From assembly GCA_031277685.1 (NCBI GenBank), contig JAITLV010000246.1, forward strand, positions 1 through 64,000: 64,000 nt of DNA, in the 5' to 3' direction. The first letter of the stretch is position 1. Every line of letters begins with the position of its first letter. The position numbers and the translations under genes are program-made. Below the pieces are notes generated by a model that ran no database searches, was not told the DNA's origin, and saw only the letters and a program-made list of their open reading frames with translations. This document shows positions 52,942-62,117 of the stretch, piece after piece. The stretch comes from Sphingobacterium sp. GTDB lineage: Bacteria > Bacteroidota > Bacteroidia > Sphingobacteriales > Sphingobacteriaceae.

Positions 52942-53819
52942 TGGATCGAAAGAAATTTATCCTGGGAACCTTGGCGCTAGCGAGTTTACCCCTGCTGCCG
53001 AGCGTTGTTTTTGCCTCCAAAAGTAGGCAGCGCTATCAGGTAGCCGTCATTGATCTGATGCTGTTAAAACGGCAAAAGCTAAGTGCGGTAGCTTTAGCAA
53101 AGGAGATTGGTGCGGACGGACTGGAAGTGGACATGGGGGGGCTGGGAAACCGGCCTACTTTTGACAATAAGTTTGTGGATCCAACATTCCTGAAATCCTA
53201 TCAGCAGGCTATTTCCGATACAGGATTAACCATCTGTAGCCTGGCAATGACCGGATTTTATGCGCAGTCCATAGCGGCGCGGGAGAATTACCTACAGCCT
53301 ATCCAGGACTGTTTTGATACCATGAAGAAATTAAATGTGAAGCTGGCCTTTCTTCCACTAGGGATCCAATGTGATCTGGAGGAACATCCCGAATTGTGGC
53401 CTGTGCTGGTCGAGCGTTTGAAAGTGATTGGACAGCTCGCCCGAAAGTATAAGGCTACCGTGGCGATAGAAACTGCCTTGTCTGCCCGTGAAGAAAAGCG
53501 GTTTCTGCAAGAGATAGGTCAGTCCACCATAAAAAGCTGTTTTAATTTTTCCAATGCCTTGAAGAAGGGACGAGATCTGATTCAGGAACTGGAAATATTG
53601 GGCAAAGAACACATCGCACAGATCCATTGCACAGATGAAGACGGTCTTTGGTTGCAGGAAAATAAGCGTTTGGATCTGCAGGCGGTAAAACGCTGCCTGG
53701 ATCGCATGGACTGGAAAGGCTGGTTGGTGATCGAGCGCTCCCGTCGACCGGAGTATATCCGCGATGTCAAAATGAATTATAGTAGTAATACAAAATTTGT
53801 CAAGGAGGTGTTCCAATGA
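52938..53819 (+). CDS. Exported xylose-isomerase-like TIM-barrel protein
   Basis: 293 residues. The N-terminus MMDRKKFILGTLALASLPLLP has the layout of an export signal (without the twin arginines of a canonical Tat signal), then a sugar-phosphate-isomerase/epimerase or AP-endonuclease-2 type barrel: AVALAKEIGADGLEVDMGG, SLAMTGFYAQS, VAIETALSARE with a metal-ligand Glu, QIHCTDEDG with a metal-ligand His, and WLVIERSRRPE with a final Glu. The family contains sugar epimerases, isomerases and lyases; exported copies are frequent in Bacteroidota catabolic loci and mostly uncharacterised. The position in a four-gene coupled block suggests action on a released pectic sugar in the periplasm. Confidence 0.8.
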   Translation: MMDRKKFILGTLALASLPLLPSVVFASKSRQRYQVAVIDLMLLKRQKLSAVALAKEIGADGLEVDMGGLGNRPTFDNKFVDPTFLKSYQQAISDTGLTICSLAMTGFYAQSIAARENYLQPIQDCFDTMKKLNVKLAFLPLGIQCDLEEHPELWPVLVERLKVIGQLARKYKATVAIETALSAREEKRFLQEIGQSTIKSCFNFSNALKKGRDLIQELEILGKEHIAQIHCTDEDGLWLQENKRLDLQAVKRCLDRMDWKGWLVIERSRRPEYIRDVKMNYSSNTKFVKEVFQ

Positions 53820-55291
53820 AGTTTTACCGGATCATACTGCTTTTTTTGACTTTAACGGCTATACTGATCAGCTCCTGTCGTCTGCGCCAAGTGGAGAAAA
53901 CCCAGGTATGGCCAGCAATGGATCAGGTCGGAGCCGCGCATATGCCTTCGGCCATTGCACCGGTTTATTCACCGTATTTTAAAGCGAAATTCCAACGACC
54001 TGTTTTTCCTGAACGTAGTATAGTGATTACAGATCAGCAGGCAAATCTGCAAAAAAGTTTGGATGCTTTGGGAGAAGCCGGTGGTGGCCGGTTGCTGGTC
54101 AAAAGCGGACATTATAAAACCAGAAGACTCACGCTACAGTCCAACACCGAATTGCATTTGGAAGAAGGTGCAACACTGGAATTCAGCAGCGAGATAGCAG
54201 ACTTTCTACCTGTGGTATTCACCCGAAGTGAAGGCGTGGAACTATATTCTTTAGGTGCCTGCATCTATGCCAATGGCGCTACCAATATTGCTATTACGGG
54301 TAAAGGAAAGTTGATCGGTCCCGGAAAGGGATCTGTCCGCCAAAAAACGATGACCCATGAGGTGATTGAAAAAGTTGTCCTGGCGGAGGTGCCTGTTGAT
54401 CAGCGGATTTATGATGGTAAAACCGCTGATTATATCTTCCCGCCAGCATTGATTGCTCCGATTAATTGCAAAAATGTATTTATCGAAGGCATCAGCCTAA
54501 GCCGTTCCGCGTTTTGGAATATTGTCCCCACTTATTGTGAAAATGTAATTATCCGTGGGGTACAGGTCGCATCCAAGGGGATTCAACGTGGTGATGGGAT
54601 TGATATTGAATCGTCACAAAAAGTACTGATTGAATATTGCACACTGGAAACGGGCGACGATTGCATTGCACTGAAAGCCGGAAGAGGTTATGATGGCTTG
54701 CGTGTCAATAGACCGACCAAACAGGTCGTTGTGCGCAACTGCTTGACCAAGACTGGGCACGGAGGACTGACTATCGGCAGTGAGACCGCTGGCAAGATCC
54801 AAGAGATTTATGTGCACGATTGCATTTTTGCGGGAACAGATGTCGGGATCCGTTTTAAAACCCGAAGACCAAGGGGTGGGGGTGGTCATGACCTACTATT
54901 TTCCAATATTCGGATGGACGTTAACTTTTCGGCCCTCCGCTGGGATATGTTGGGGCAGGCACAACATGTCGGCAAAGCCGCCGACCGTAACTTTCGGGTT
55001 GAGGTCAATGCCTTGACACCCCATTTTTCAAAAATAAAAATGGATCGGATAACAATTGAACGCTCCGCGGATTGCATTAATATCGAAGGAATACCAGAAT
55101 CCCCTTTAAGCCAAGTGGAGTTCTCCCGGATCGAGGGCAAAGGAACCCGTTTTCTGACGGCAAAAGATGCCAAAGATCTGCTTATTCGGGATAGCCATTT
55201 TAATTGTGCTGATATCGGGGTGGATAGTATCGCTTTAACCGGACTGAAAATGAAAAATGTGTCCTTATCTCATTTAGAGGGACAACAGTAG
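53816..55291 (+). CDS. GH28 polygalacturonase-type lipoprotein
   Basis: 491 residues starting at an ATGA overlap with the upstream stop. A near-consensus AAGGAGGTG lies at 53802-53810, unusual in this window, although it also encodes Lys-Glu-Val upstream. Lipoprotein signal AILISSC with the Cys near residue 22. Beta-helix with GH28 motifs in divergent form: RGDG gives Asp260 (the usual Asn-Thr-Asp is Arg-Gly-Asp), GDDC gives Asp281 and Asp282, GHGG gives His315, and VGIRFKTRRPRGGG holds Arg and Lys. It probably acts on RG-II or oligogalacturonide ends at a membrane surface. Last gene of the coupled block; a 223-nt gap without clear features separates it from the next GH78. Confidence 0.9.
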   Translation: MKFYRIILLFLTLTAILISSCRLRQVEKTQVWPAMDQVGAAHMPSAIAPVYSPYFKAKFQRPVFPERSIVITDQQANLQKSLDALGEAGGGRLLVKSGHYKTRRLTLQSNTELHLEEGATLEFSSEIADFLPVVFTRSEGVELYSLGACIYANGATNIAITGKGKLIGPGKGSVRQKTMTHEVIEKVVLAEVPVDQRIYDGKTADYIFPPALIAPINCKNVFIEGISLSRSAFWNIVPTYCENVIIRGVQVASKGIQRGDGIDIESSQKVLIEYCTLETGDDCIALKAGRGYDGLRVNRPTKQVVVRNCLTKTGHGGLTIGSETAGKIQEIYVHDCIFAGTDVGIRFKTRRPRGGGGHDLLFSNIRMDVNFSALRWDMLGQAQHVGKAADRNFRVEVNALTPHFSKIKMDRITIERSADCINIEGIPESPLSQVEFSRIEGKGTRFLTAKDAKDLLIRDSHFNCADIGVDSIALTGLKMKNVSLSHLEGQQ

Positions 55292-55514
55292 GCTATTTGG
55301 CTAGGAAAAGAATGTGAACGATAAATTTCGCAAAGAAAGAATAGATCTGAGTAGATTAGTTGATGAGGGGGCATAACGGGATAAGATCATTTAACAGCGG
55401 AAGATCGTGCAGATCGCTCTATAAAAAGAATAAAAAACGTATTAAATAATCATTAATAAAGAAGATACCAAGGGAATAATGGGCAAAATACAAAAGAATG
55501 ATAAAGGGGCAAAG

Positions 55515-58241
55515 ATGAGGCGTTACCTACAGGGCATCCTGTTGATGTTGATGCTGTTTACCATGGGGCTGAAGTCTACTTTAGCTCAATTATCATTTGA
55601 TAACGTAAGGGTCAATGGCCGGGAGAACCCATTGGGGATCAATACCGATAGACCACAGTTTAGCTGGCGGCTAAAAAGTACACAGAACAATGTGTTACAG
55701 ACCGCTTTTCGTATCCGGGTTGAGGCTATCGGGCATCCAAAATCGCAGTTGGTTTGGGACTCTGGTTGGCAAATGCGAGATCAGTCCTTGTTTGTTAATT
55801 ATGCAGGGAAAGTATTAGAAGCTGGACATTATTATCAGTATAGTGTCCAGGTCAAAGACAATAAAGGTAATCTTGCACAAAGCAAAAAGGCTGTTTTTTT
55901 GGTCGGCTTGCTACAACCCAAAGACTGGGGTACAAGTCAATGGATTACCAAAGAACTGTTGCCGGAGGCAATGGTAAACCCCTTGCCACTTAGTTCGAGT
56001 AAGTTCCGGGGTGACAAAACCTTCGATCTCCCTGTTTTCCGAAAGACATTTACAATCAGCAAAAAATTGATCCGATCGACAGCTTATATTTCAGGTCTTG
56101 GACATTATGAACTTTTGCTGAATGGCAAAAAAGCTGAAGATGCTTTTTTACAACCTGGTTGGAGCAAATATGACAAAGAAGCACTCTATGTGGTTTTGGA
56201 TGTCACCAAACAACTTCAAAGAGGACAAAATAGTATCGGTATCTTATTGGGCAACGGTTTCTATTATATCCCACCAGTAAAGGGGCGCTATCAGAAGCAT
56301 AAGGTAGCTTTTGGACTGCCAAAAGTAAAAATGAAATTGGTCAATCACTATAGCGACGGCAGTGAGGAAGTTATTGTGACAGACAAGAGCTGGAAAGTTC
56401 ACCGTTCGCCCATCACTTTTTCTAGCATGTACGGTGGGGAAGATTACGATGGGCATGTGTTGCCTTCCAATTGGCCGGATGTGGCCTTTGATGACCGAAA
56501 CTGGCAGGCTGCCCTAGAAGTAGATGGGCCACCGCTGGTGGCCCAGGAGGCCGACCCGGTCCGGGTGATGCAGGAGTTTTTACCTATACGTTCGTTTACG
56601 AGTCCCAAAAATGGAAACACAGTCTATGACTTTGGTCAGAATGCTTCTGGCATTGTAGCGGTCACATTGGAAGGTAAACAGGGTGACACGGTGCGCATCT
56701 ATCCCGCAGAACTGCTGACGGTGGATAGCACTGCTAATCAGAAAGCAACAGGTAGTCCTTACTATTATCAATATGTTTTTGAAAAGGATGGCTTAATTGA
56801 CTGGCAACCCCGATTTACCTATTATGGGTTTCGTTTTGCAGAAGTTGCTTTGCGTCCACAAACCAAAGGGGCCATCCAGTTAAAAGCCATTAAGGCATTA
56901 CATACCCGAAACGCGGCTGAAACTGTTGGAAGTTTCCATTCCTCGGATAGTCTCTTTAACCAGATTCATCAGCTGATCAAATGGGCAATCAATAGCAATA
57001 TGGTCAGCGTATTCACCGACTGTCCACATCGTGAAAAATTGGGCTGGCTCGAACAGCTGCACCTGATGGGCCCTTCCGTACAATACAATTATGATGTGGA
57101 ACGCCTATTTGCAAAGTCGCTGCGCGATATGCGGCTGTCGCAGACTCCCGCGGGGCTCGTACCTGAGATTGCTCCGGAGTACGTACAGTTTGACTGGGGC
57201 GGAGATATGTTCCGGGATTCACCAGAGTGGGGCAGCAGTTCGATTATCCTTGCTTGGTATGCCTATCGCTGGTATGGAAATAAGACTTTTCTGACCGATA
57301 ATTATGCAATGATGTGCAAATACATTGACTATTTGGGGACAAAGGCCAAAGATCATGTTTTAACACAGGGCTTAGGTGATTGGTACGATCTGGGGCCGGA
57401 GCGACCTGGTGTCTCCCAGTTGACCACGCCCGGAATCACGGCAACTGCCATTTATTACTATGACTTGAAGCTGATGGTTGACATTGCAACACTGTTGGGA
57501 AAAAAAGAAGATGCTGTAAAATTTAGCACTTTACAGGAAGCTGTGTTCAATGCCTTTAACCAACAGTTCTATCATCCACAGGAGTATAGCTACGGCTCAG
57601 GGAGCCAAACGGCACTGGCTATGCCGCTCTATGTTGGCCTTGTACCAGAGGAGTTACAACAACCGGTTTTTGAAAAATTGACAACAGCGGTCTGCCAGAA
57701 CGATACTGCGCTGACAGCCGGCGATATAGGACACCGTTATCTGTTGCGGACCTTACAGCAACATAACCGGGATGAGTTGATCTACGCCATGCATCACCGT
57801 GATGACCGCCCTGGATATGGTTATCAGCTACGAAAAGGAGCAACGGCGCTCACTGAATCCTGGGCTGGATTGCCGAATGTCTCCAATAACCATTTTATGT
57901 TGGGGCATCTAATGGAATGGTTTCATACGGGGCTTGGAGGCATCGAGCAAGAAGCAGAATCAACAGGATTTAAACATTTTCGCATAGCACCCAAAATGCT
58001 GGACGTATTGAAAAACTGTGAAGTGAGTTTTAAGAGTCCCTATGGAAAGATTTATTTTAGCCGAAATCAGGCGCAGGGAAACTATCAACTGGAGGTTCCC
58101 GTCAATAGCCGCTGTACCCTGGTGCTGCCAAAGGGAACTTATCTGGTCAATGGAAAAGCCATCGATGTACGATCCGTCAACGTAAAGGAGGGGCATGTAG
58201 AATTACAATTGGGCTCTGGGAAATATACAATTACTAAGTAA
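55515..58241 (+). CDS. GH78-type alpha-L-rhamnosidase, copy 2, with variant active-site motif
   Basis: 908 residues from ATG 55515, which follows an AAGGGGCAAAG leader and opens the signal peptide MRRYLQGILLMLMLF ending TLAQ; ATG 55479 adds 12 charged residues and is less likely. Architecture as in the first copy: FDNVRVNGRENPLGI, a GH78 N-terminal domain with LGHYELLLNGKKAED, then the (alpha/alpha)6 barrel. The catalytic motif is DCPHREKLGWLEQ: Asp502 and Glu507 are kept, but the Asp expected seven residues after the Glu is Gln514, with Glu513 beside it. The base is probably Glu781 in LTESWAG. This form is common among Bacteroidota relatives and may recognise a different rhamnoside. Confidence 0.88.
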   Translation: MRRYLQGILLMLMLFTMGLKSTLAQLSFDNVRVNGRENPLGINTDRPQFSWRLKSTQNNVLQTAFRIRVEAIGHPKSQLVWDSGWQMRDQSLFVNYAGKVLEAGHYYQYSVQVKDNKGNLAQSKKAVFLVGLLQPKDWGTSQWITKELLPEAMVNPLPLSSSKFRGDKTFDLPVFRKTFTISKKLIRSTAYISGLGHYELLLNGKKAEDAFLQPGWSKYDKEALYVVLDVTKQLQRGQNSIGILLGNGFYYIPPVKGRYQKHKVAFGLPKVKMKLVNHYSDGSEEVIVTDKSWKVHRSPITFSSMYGGEDYDGHVLPSNWPDVAFDDRNWQAALEVDGPPLVAQEADPVRVMQEFLPIRSFTSPKNGNTVYDFGQNASGIVAVTLEGKQGDTVRIYPAELLTVDSTANQKATGSPYYYQYVFEKDGLIDWQPRFTYYGFRFAEVALRPQTKGAIQLKAIKALHTRNAAETVGSFHSSDSLFNQIHQLIKWAINSNMVSVFTDCPHREKLGWLEQLHLMGPSVQYNYDVERLFAKSLRDMRLSQTPAGLVPEIAPEYVQFDWGGDMFRDSPEWGSSSIILAWYAYRWYGNKTFLTDNYAMMCKYIDYLGTKAKDHVLTQGLGDWYDLGPERPGVSQLTTPGITATAIYYYDLKLMVDIATLLGKKEDAVKFSTLQEAVFNAFNQQFYHPQEYSYGSGSQTALAMPLYVGLVPEELQQPVFEKLTTAVCQNDTALTAGDIGHRYLLRTLQQHNRDELIYAMHHRDDRPGYGYQLRKGATALTESWAGLPNVSNNHFMLGHLMEWFHTGLGGIEQEAESTGFKHFRIAPKMLDVLKNCEVSFKSPYGKIYFSRNQAQGNYQLEVPVNSRCTLVLPKGTYLVNGKAIDVRSVNVKEGHVELQLGSGKYTITK

Positions 58242-58351
58242 AAGAAGCTAATAAAGGGATTATTTTAGACAGCTATAAACTTATGATGATGCTGTCATAG
58301 AACAGCTTGAAAATTTAAGAAGCATACTAACGAAGAAAATAGAGTAGACAG

Positions 58352-59443
58352 ATGAAAAGATTAATGCTATTGCTATCCATTGCTTTGCTCGGGCCTAAAT
58401 TAAAGGCTCAGACTCCGGCTGTTTCCAGTGCGGAGATGGCAAAAATTTATGATGAAGTAAAGACCCCCTATAAATATGGACTTGTTTTAATACCTGCGCA
58501 TAAAGGCGAATTGATGGATTGTCCGACCATTTATAAGGAGGGGAAATATTGGTATATGACCTATATTGTCTTTGATGGGAATGGGTATGAGACCTGGCTT
58601 GCCCAAAGTACCGATTTATTGAACTGGAAGACGATGGGGAAGCAAATTGCCGTGGACAATGGAAACAGCTGGGATGCGAAACAACGGGCAGGCTATAATG
58701 CCCTTGTTGACACGAAGTGGGGTGGAAAGTACAAACTCAATAGTTACGCCGGAAAATACTGGATGTCTTATTTTGGAGGTTCGACAGCAGGCTACGAGCC
58801 TGAACCGCTGGCGATTGGGATGGCTTATACCACTAAAAAGCCGACCCAACCTGTGGAATGGCAACGGTTGCCCAAGCCCGTGTTGACCAGTACGGATCCG
58901 GATGTTTCCTGGTGGGAAAACCGCCATAAGCTTTTTAAAAGCTATGTGATTGAAGACCCTGATAAAAATACTGGCCATCGTTTCATTATGTATTATAATG
59001 CGGTAGGTGATTCCTTGGCGAATAACAAGGCAACACGATGGTATGAACGCATCGGAATGGCTGTATCGGACGATATGAAAACCTGGAAGCGTTTTCAGAA
59101 AGATCCAGTCGTGCATCATCCCATGGGGATCACTGGGGATCCCATGATCCAGCGGATTCATAATACCTGGGTCATGTTTTATTTTGGTGCATTCTGGAAA
59201 GACCGTAAGGGTGCATTCAACCGCTTTGCGGCATCCAAGGATTTGATCCATTGGACTGATTGGGAAGGCGCCAACCTGATTGAGTCCAGTGAAAGCTTTG
59301 ATCAGCAATATGCACATAAGTCTTTTGTATTGAAAGCGCAGGGCCTGGTCTACCACTTTTACTGTGCGGTGGACAGTCAGGGCAATCGGGGGATCGCATT
59401 GGCAACTTCCAAAGATTTAGGGCAAAGCAAAGTACATTTTTAA
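58352..59443 (+). CDS. Five-bladed propeller glycosidase-like protein (GH43/GH130-like)
   Basis: 363 residues with a signal peptide ending KLKAQ. Repeated propeller strands contain MDCPTIYKEGKYWYMTYIVF, TWLAQSTDLLNWK, GITGDPMIQRIHNTWVMFYFG, FAASKDLIHWTDW and HKSFVLKAQGLVYHFYCAV. Candidate carboxylates are the Asp of MDCP, the Asp of GDPM and a Glu in SSESFDQ, but the spacing does not match GH43 as cleanly as the gene at 39769. Proteins like this are usually called glycosylase and may belong with GH130 or an unnumbered group. Short 109-nt leader; 186 nt precede the next gene. A pectic oligosaccharide is the likely substrate by context. Confidence 0.65.
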   Translation: MKRLMLLLSIALLGPKLKAQTPAVSSAEMAKIYDEVKTPYKYGLVLIPAHKGELMDCPTIYKEGKYWYMTYIVFDGNGYETWLAQSTDLLNWKTMGKQIAVDNGNSWDAKQRAGYNALVDTKWGGKYKLNSYAGKYWMSYFGGSTAGYEPEPLAIGMAYTTKKPTQPVEWQRLPKPVLTSTDPDVSWWENRHKLFKSYVIEDPDKNTGHRFIMYYNAVGDSLANNKATRWYERIGMAVSDDMKTWKRFQKDPVVHHPMGITGDPMIQRIHNTWVMFYFGAFWKDRKGAFNRFAASKDLIHWTDWEGANLIESSESFDQQYAHKSFVLKAQGLVYHFYCAVDSQGNRGIALATSKDLGQSKVHF

Positions 59444-59629
59444 TAAGATATAATGCCTAGATATTGAAATACCCCATGATGGCCAGATCCAATAATCTGA
59501 TTAATATATAGAATCTTTTACAAACTTGAAGGCCGTATAAATGCCTTTAAAATTGATCAACGTATAAAAAAACAAATACAACGATTCCTTCTAAAGCAAT
59601 CTTATCCGTATTTAAAGAATCATTTAGCT

Positions 59630-62029
59630 ATGAAGTTACATTATTTTATTACCCTTATCTTTTTGCTGCTGCTCCAATTGGTTTCTGCTCAGGGACCTGC
59701 CAAAATTCGTTTTAATGAAAACTGGCGTTTTACCTTACAGGATGACCTCGGTTTTCGCTTGAACGACGGGGATGTCCAAGCTTGGGAATCGGTGGAATTG
59801 CCCCATGACTGGAGTATTAAAGCTGATTTTGCCGCTAGCTACCCTGCGGGCAATGCCGGTGGCGCATTGCCTGGCGGAATTGGCTGGTATAGTAAAACAT
59901 TTACCTTGCCGACCTCGGATCAGGGTAAGGCAGTGCAATTATATTTTGGTGGGATTTACCGTTACGCCGAAATATGGATCAATGGCAGCTACTTGGGAAA
60001 AATGCCCAATGGCTACCTCTCCTTTACTGTGGATCTGACACCCTATCTGCATTATGGAAAGCAGCATAACCGCATTGCTGTCCGAGTGGATAATAGTCAA
60101 CAACCAAATTCCAGATGGTATTCAGGTTCGGGAATTTACCGCGATGTCTACCTGATCAAAACAAGTCCGATATACCTGAATGAGCAGGAAACATTTATTA
60201 GCACACCCGAAGTGCAGGGGGAACTGGGAACTTTAAAGGTGCAATCTAAACTGAGTAAGATAGCGACAGCGAAGGCAAGTTCTACCAGACAGAAATACCA
60301 GCTTAAGGTGTGGGATCCCAAGGGCAAACTGGTGCTGAAAAAGACGGGCACCGAACAGGGTGGGGATATTGAAGCGTCAGTGACTGTTGACGAGCCGATG
60401 TTGTGGAGCCCAAATGCGGCAAATTTATATCGTGTCCAGTTGGCTTTATTGAATAACAACAATACGATTGAGGATCAGATTGAAAAAAGAATCGGATTCA
60501 GGACAATTCGGTTTGATGCAAAAACAGGCTTTTACTTAAACGGCAAGGCTTTGAAGATTTTCGGAGTCTGCATGCATCATGATTTGGGTGCTTTAGGCGC
60601 TGCTTTTAATAAGTCGGCAGCAAAAAGGCAGCTTGTGATCATGAAAGAAATGGGTGCGAATGCCATTCGTACCGCCCATAACCCGCCAGCAGAAGAATTA
60701 CTTGATCTCTGTGATGAAATGGGGATCCTGGTGTACAATGAAGCCTTTGATATGTGGAAAAAGCGAAAAAATAAGTTTGATTACCATATTGATTTCCCGA
60801 CAGAATACCGCAAAGATATCGAGGCCTTTGTGCGTAGGGACCGCAACCATGCTTCGGTCATCCTATGGAGTATCGGCAATGAAATCCGCGAGCAATTTGA
60901 TTCCACCGGAATTGCCCTAACCCAAGATATGGCTACATTGGTTAAGTCCCTTGATCCCACACGTCCCGTTACTGCAGCGCTGACAGAAAATAACTATGCA
61001 AAAAATTTTATTGCACAGGCACAGGCATTGGATGTCTTAGGGTTTAACTATAAACACGAAGATTACGATAAACTGCCTGTAGAATTTAAAAATATTCCGC
61101 TACTGGCGTCAGAAACAGTGTCTGCTTTACAGACAAGAGCAGTCTATGATAGACTGCAGGATACCATCCAGCTATGGCCGGCATCCTCCAAAGACAAATA
61201 TGTCGTGAACGGCAATCCCGATTTTACGGTATCTGCTTACGATAATGTGGCCGCTTATTGGGGTACAAGCCATGAAAAGGCCTGGCTGGCGGTTAAAAAC
61301 CGTCCTTTTCTGGCAGGTACCTTTGTCTGGACCGGATTTGATTATCTGGGAGAGCCAGTGCCTTATCCTTATCCTGCACGGAGCTCTTACTATGGTATTG
61401 TTGATCTTGCTGGTATTCCAAAAGACGTGTATTATATGTATCAGTCCGAATGGACCGACAAAGATGTCCTGCATCTTTTGCCCCATTGGAACTGGAAAGC
61501 TGGGGACAGTGTAGACGTGTGGGCCTACTATAACAAGGCTGATGAGGTCGAACTGTTTCTGAATGGTAAAAGTCTGGGAACCTCTACAAAGACAGCAGAC
61601 CGCTTGCATGCAACCTGGAAGGTGCCTTTCGAAAAAGGAGAACTGAAAGCGGTTAAAAAGCGGAATGGAAAAATTGTACAGGAAACCAGTATCCGGACAG
61701 CCACTGATGCACATACTGTAAAAGTAAGCTTGGAGCATGAAAAGTATGCTGCTGGAGAATCCCGTGATCTTTACTTTATTACGGCGGAATTAGTAGACCA
61801 AGCAGGACAGTCCGTGTTGCACAATGACCAAGAAATTGAGTTTATTGTAATGGGAAATGGAAAAGTGCTCGGAACCGATAATGGATTTCAAGCCGATCTA
61901 AGGGGATTACATCATCCTAAAAGAAAAACATTTAAGGGGAAAGCGTTGGGAATTGTCCAAAAAACAGGAGATAAAGCCTGTACAGTAATCATCCGCTCTG
62001 CTTTAGGTGACCAAAAAATAACGATTTAA
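59630..62029 (+). CDS. GH2 beta-galactosidase-type enzyme, short form
   Basis: 799 residues with a signal peptide ending LVSAQ. GH2 sugar-binding domain (FNENWRFTLQDDLG, VELPHDWSI, GGIGWYSKTFTL, SRWYSGSGIYRDVYL), immunoglobulin-like domain, TIM barrel with GVCMHHDLGALGAAF, acid/base Glu418 in WSIGNEIRE and nucleophile Glu495 in LLASETVSA. C-terminal DUF4982-like and a further beta-sandwich (VSLEHEKYAAGESRDLYFI) follow. This subgroup is rich in exo-beta-galactosidases of Bacteroidota, so beta-galactosidase is the default; chain B of RG-II and galactan are possible sources. It precedes the second susC by 88 nt. Confidence 0.9.
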   Translation: MKLHYFITLIFLLLLQLVSAQGPAKIRFNENWRFTLQDDLGFRLNDGDVQAWESVELPHDWSIKADFAASYPAGNAGGALPGGIGWYSKTFTLPTSDQGKAVQLYFGGIYRYAEIWINGSYLGKMPNGYLSFTVDLTPYLHYGKQHNRIAVRVDNSQQPNSRWYSGSGIYRDVYLIKTSPIYLNEQETFISTPEVQGELGTLKVQSKLSKIATAKASSTRQKYQLKVWDPKGKLVLKKTGTEQGGDIEASVTVDEPMLWSPNAANLYRVQLALLNNNNTIEDQIEKRIGFRTIRFDAKTGFYLNGKALKIFGVCMHHDLGALGAAFNKSAAKRQLVIMKEMGANAIRTAHNPPAEELLDLCDEMGILVYNEAFDMWKKRKNKFDYHIDFPTEYRKDIEAFVRRDRNHASVILWSIGNEIREQFDSTGIALTQDMATLVKSLDPTRPVTAALTENNYAKNFIAQAQALDVLGFNYKHEDYDKLPVEFKNIPLLASETVSALQTRAVYDRLQDTIQLWPASSKDKYVVNGNPDFTVSAYDNVAAYWGTSHEKAWLAVKNRPFLAGTFVWTGFDYLGEPVPYPYPARSSYYGIVDLAGIPKDVYYMYQSEWTDKDVLHLLPHWNWKAGDSVDVWAYYNKADEVELFLNGKSLGTSTKTADRLHATWKVPFEKGELKAVKKRNGKIVQETSIRTATDAHTVKVSLEHEKYAAGESRDLYFITAELVDQAGQSVLHNDQEIEFIVMGNGKVLGTDNGFQADLRGLHHPKRKTFKGKALGIVQKTGDKACTVIIRSALGDQKITI

Positions 62030-62117
62030 CCATTTATTCCTTCAGAAAAATAAAAGGGGACCAGAAGTCAACGAATAAAAAATAACCACATTACGCGAAT
62101 AAATCTAAAAACTCAAT

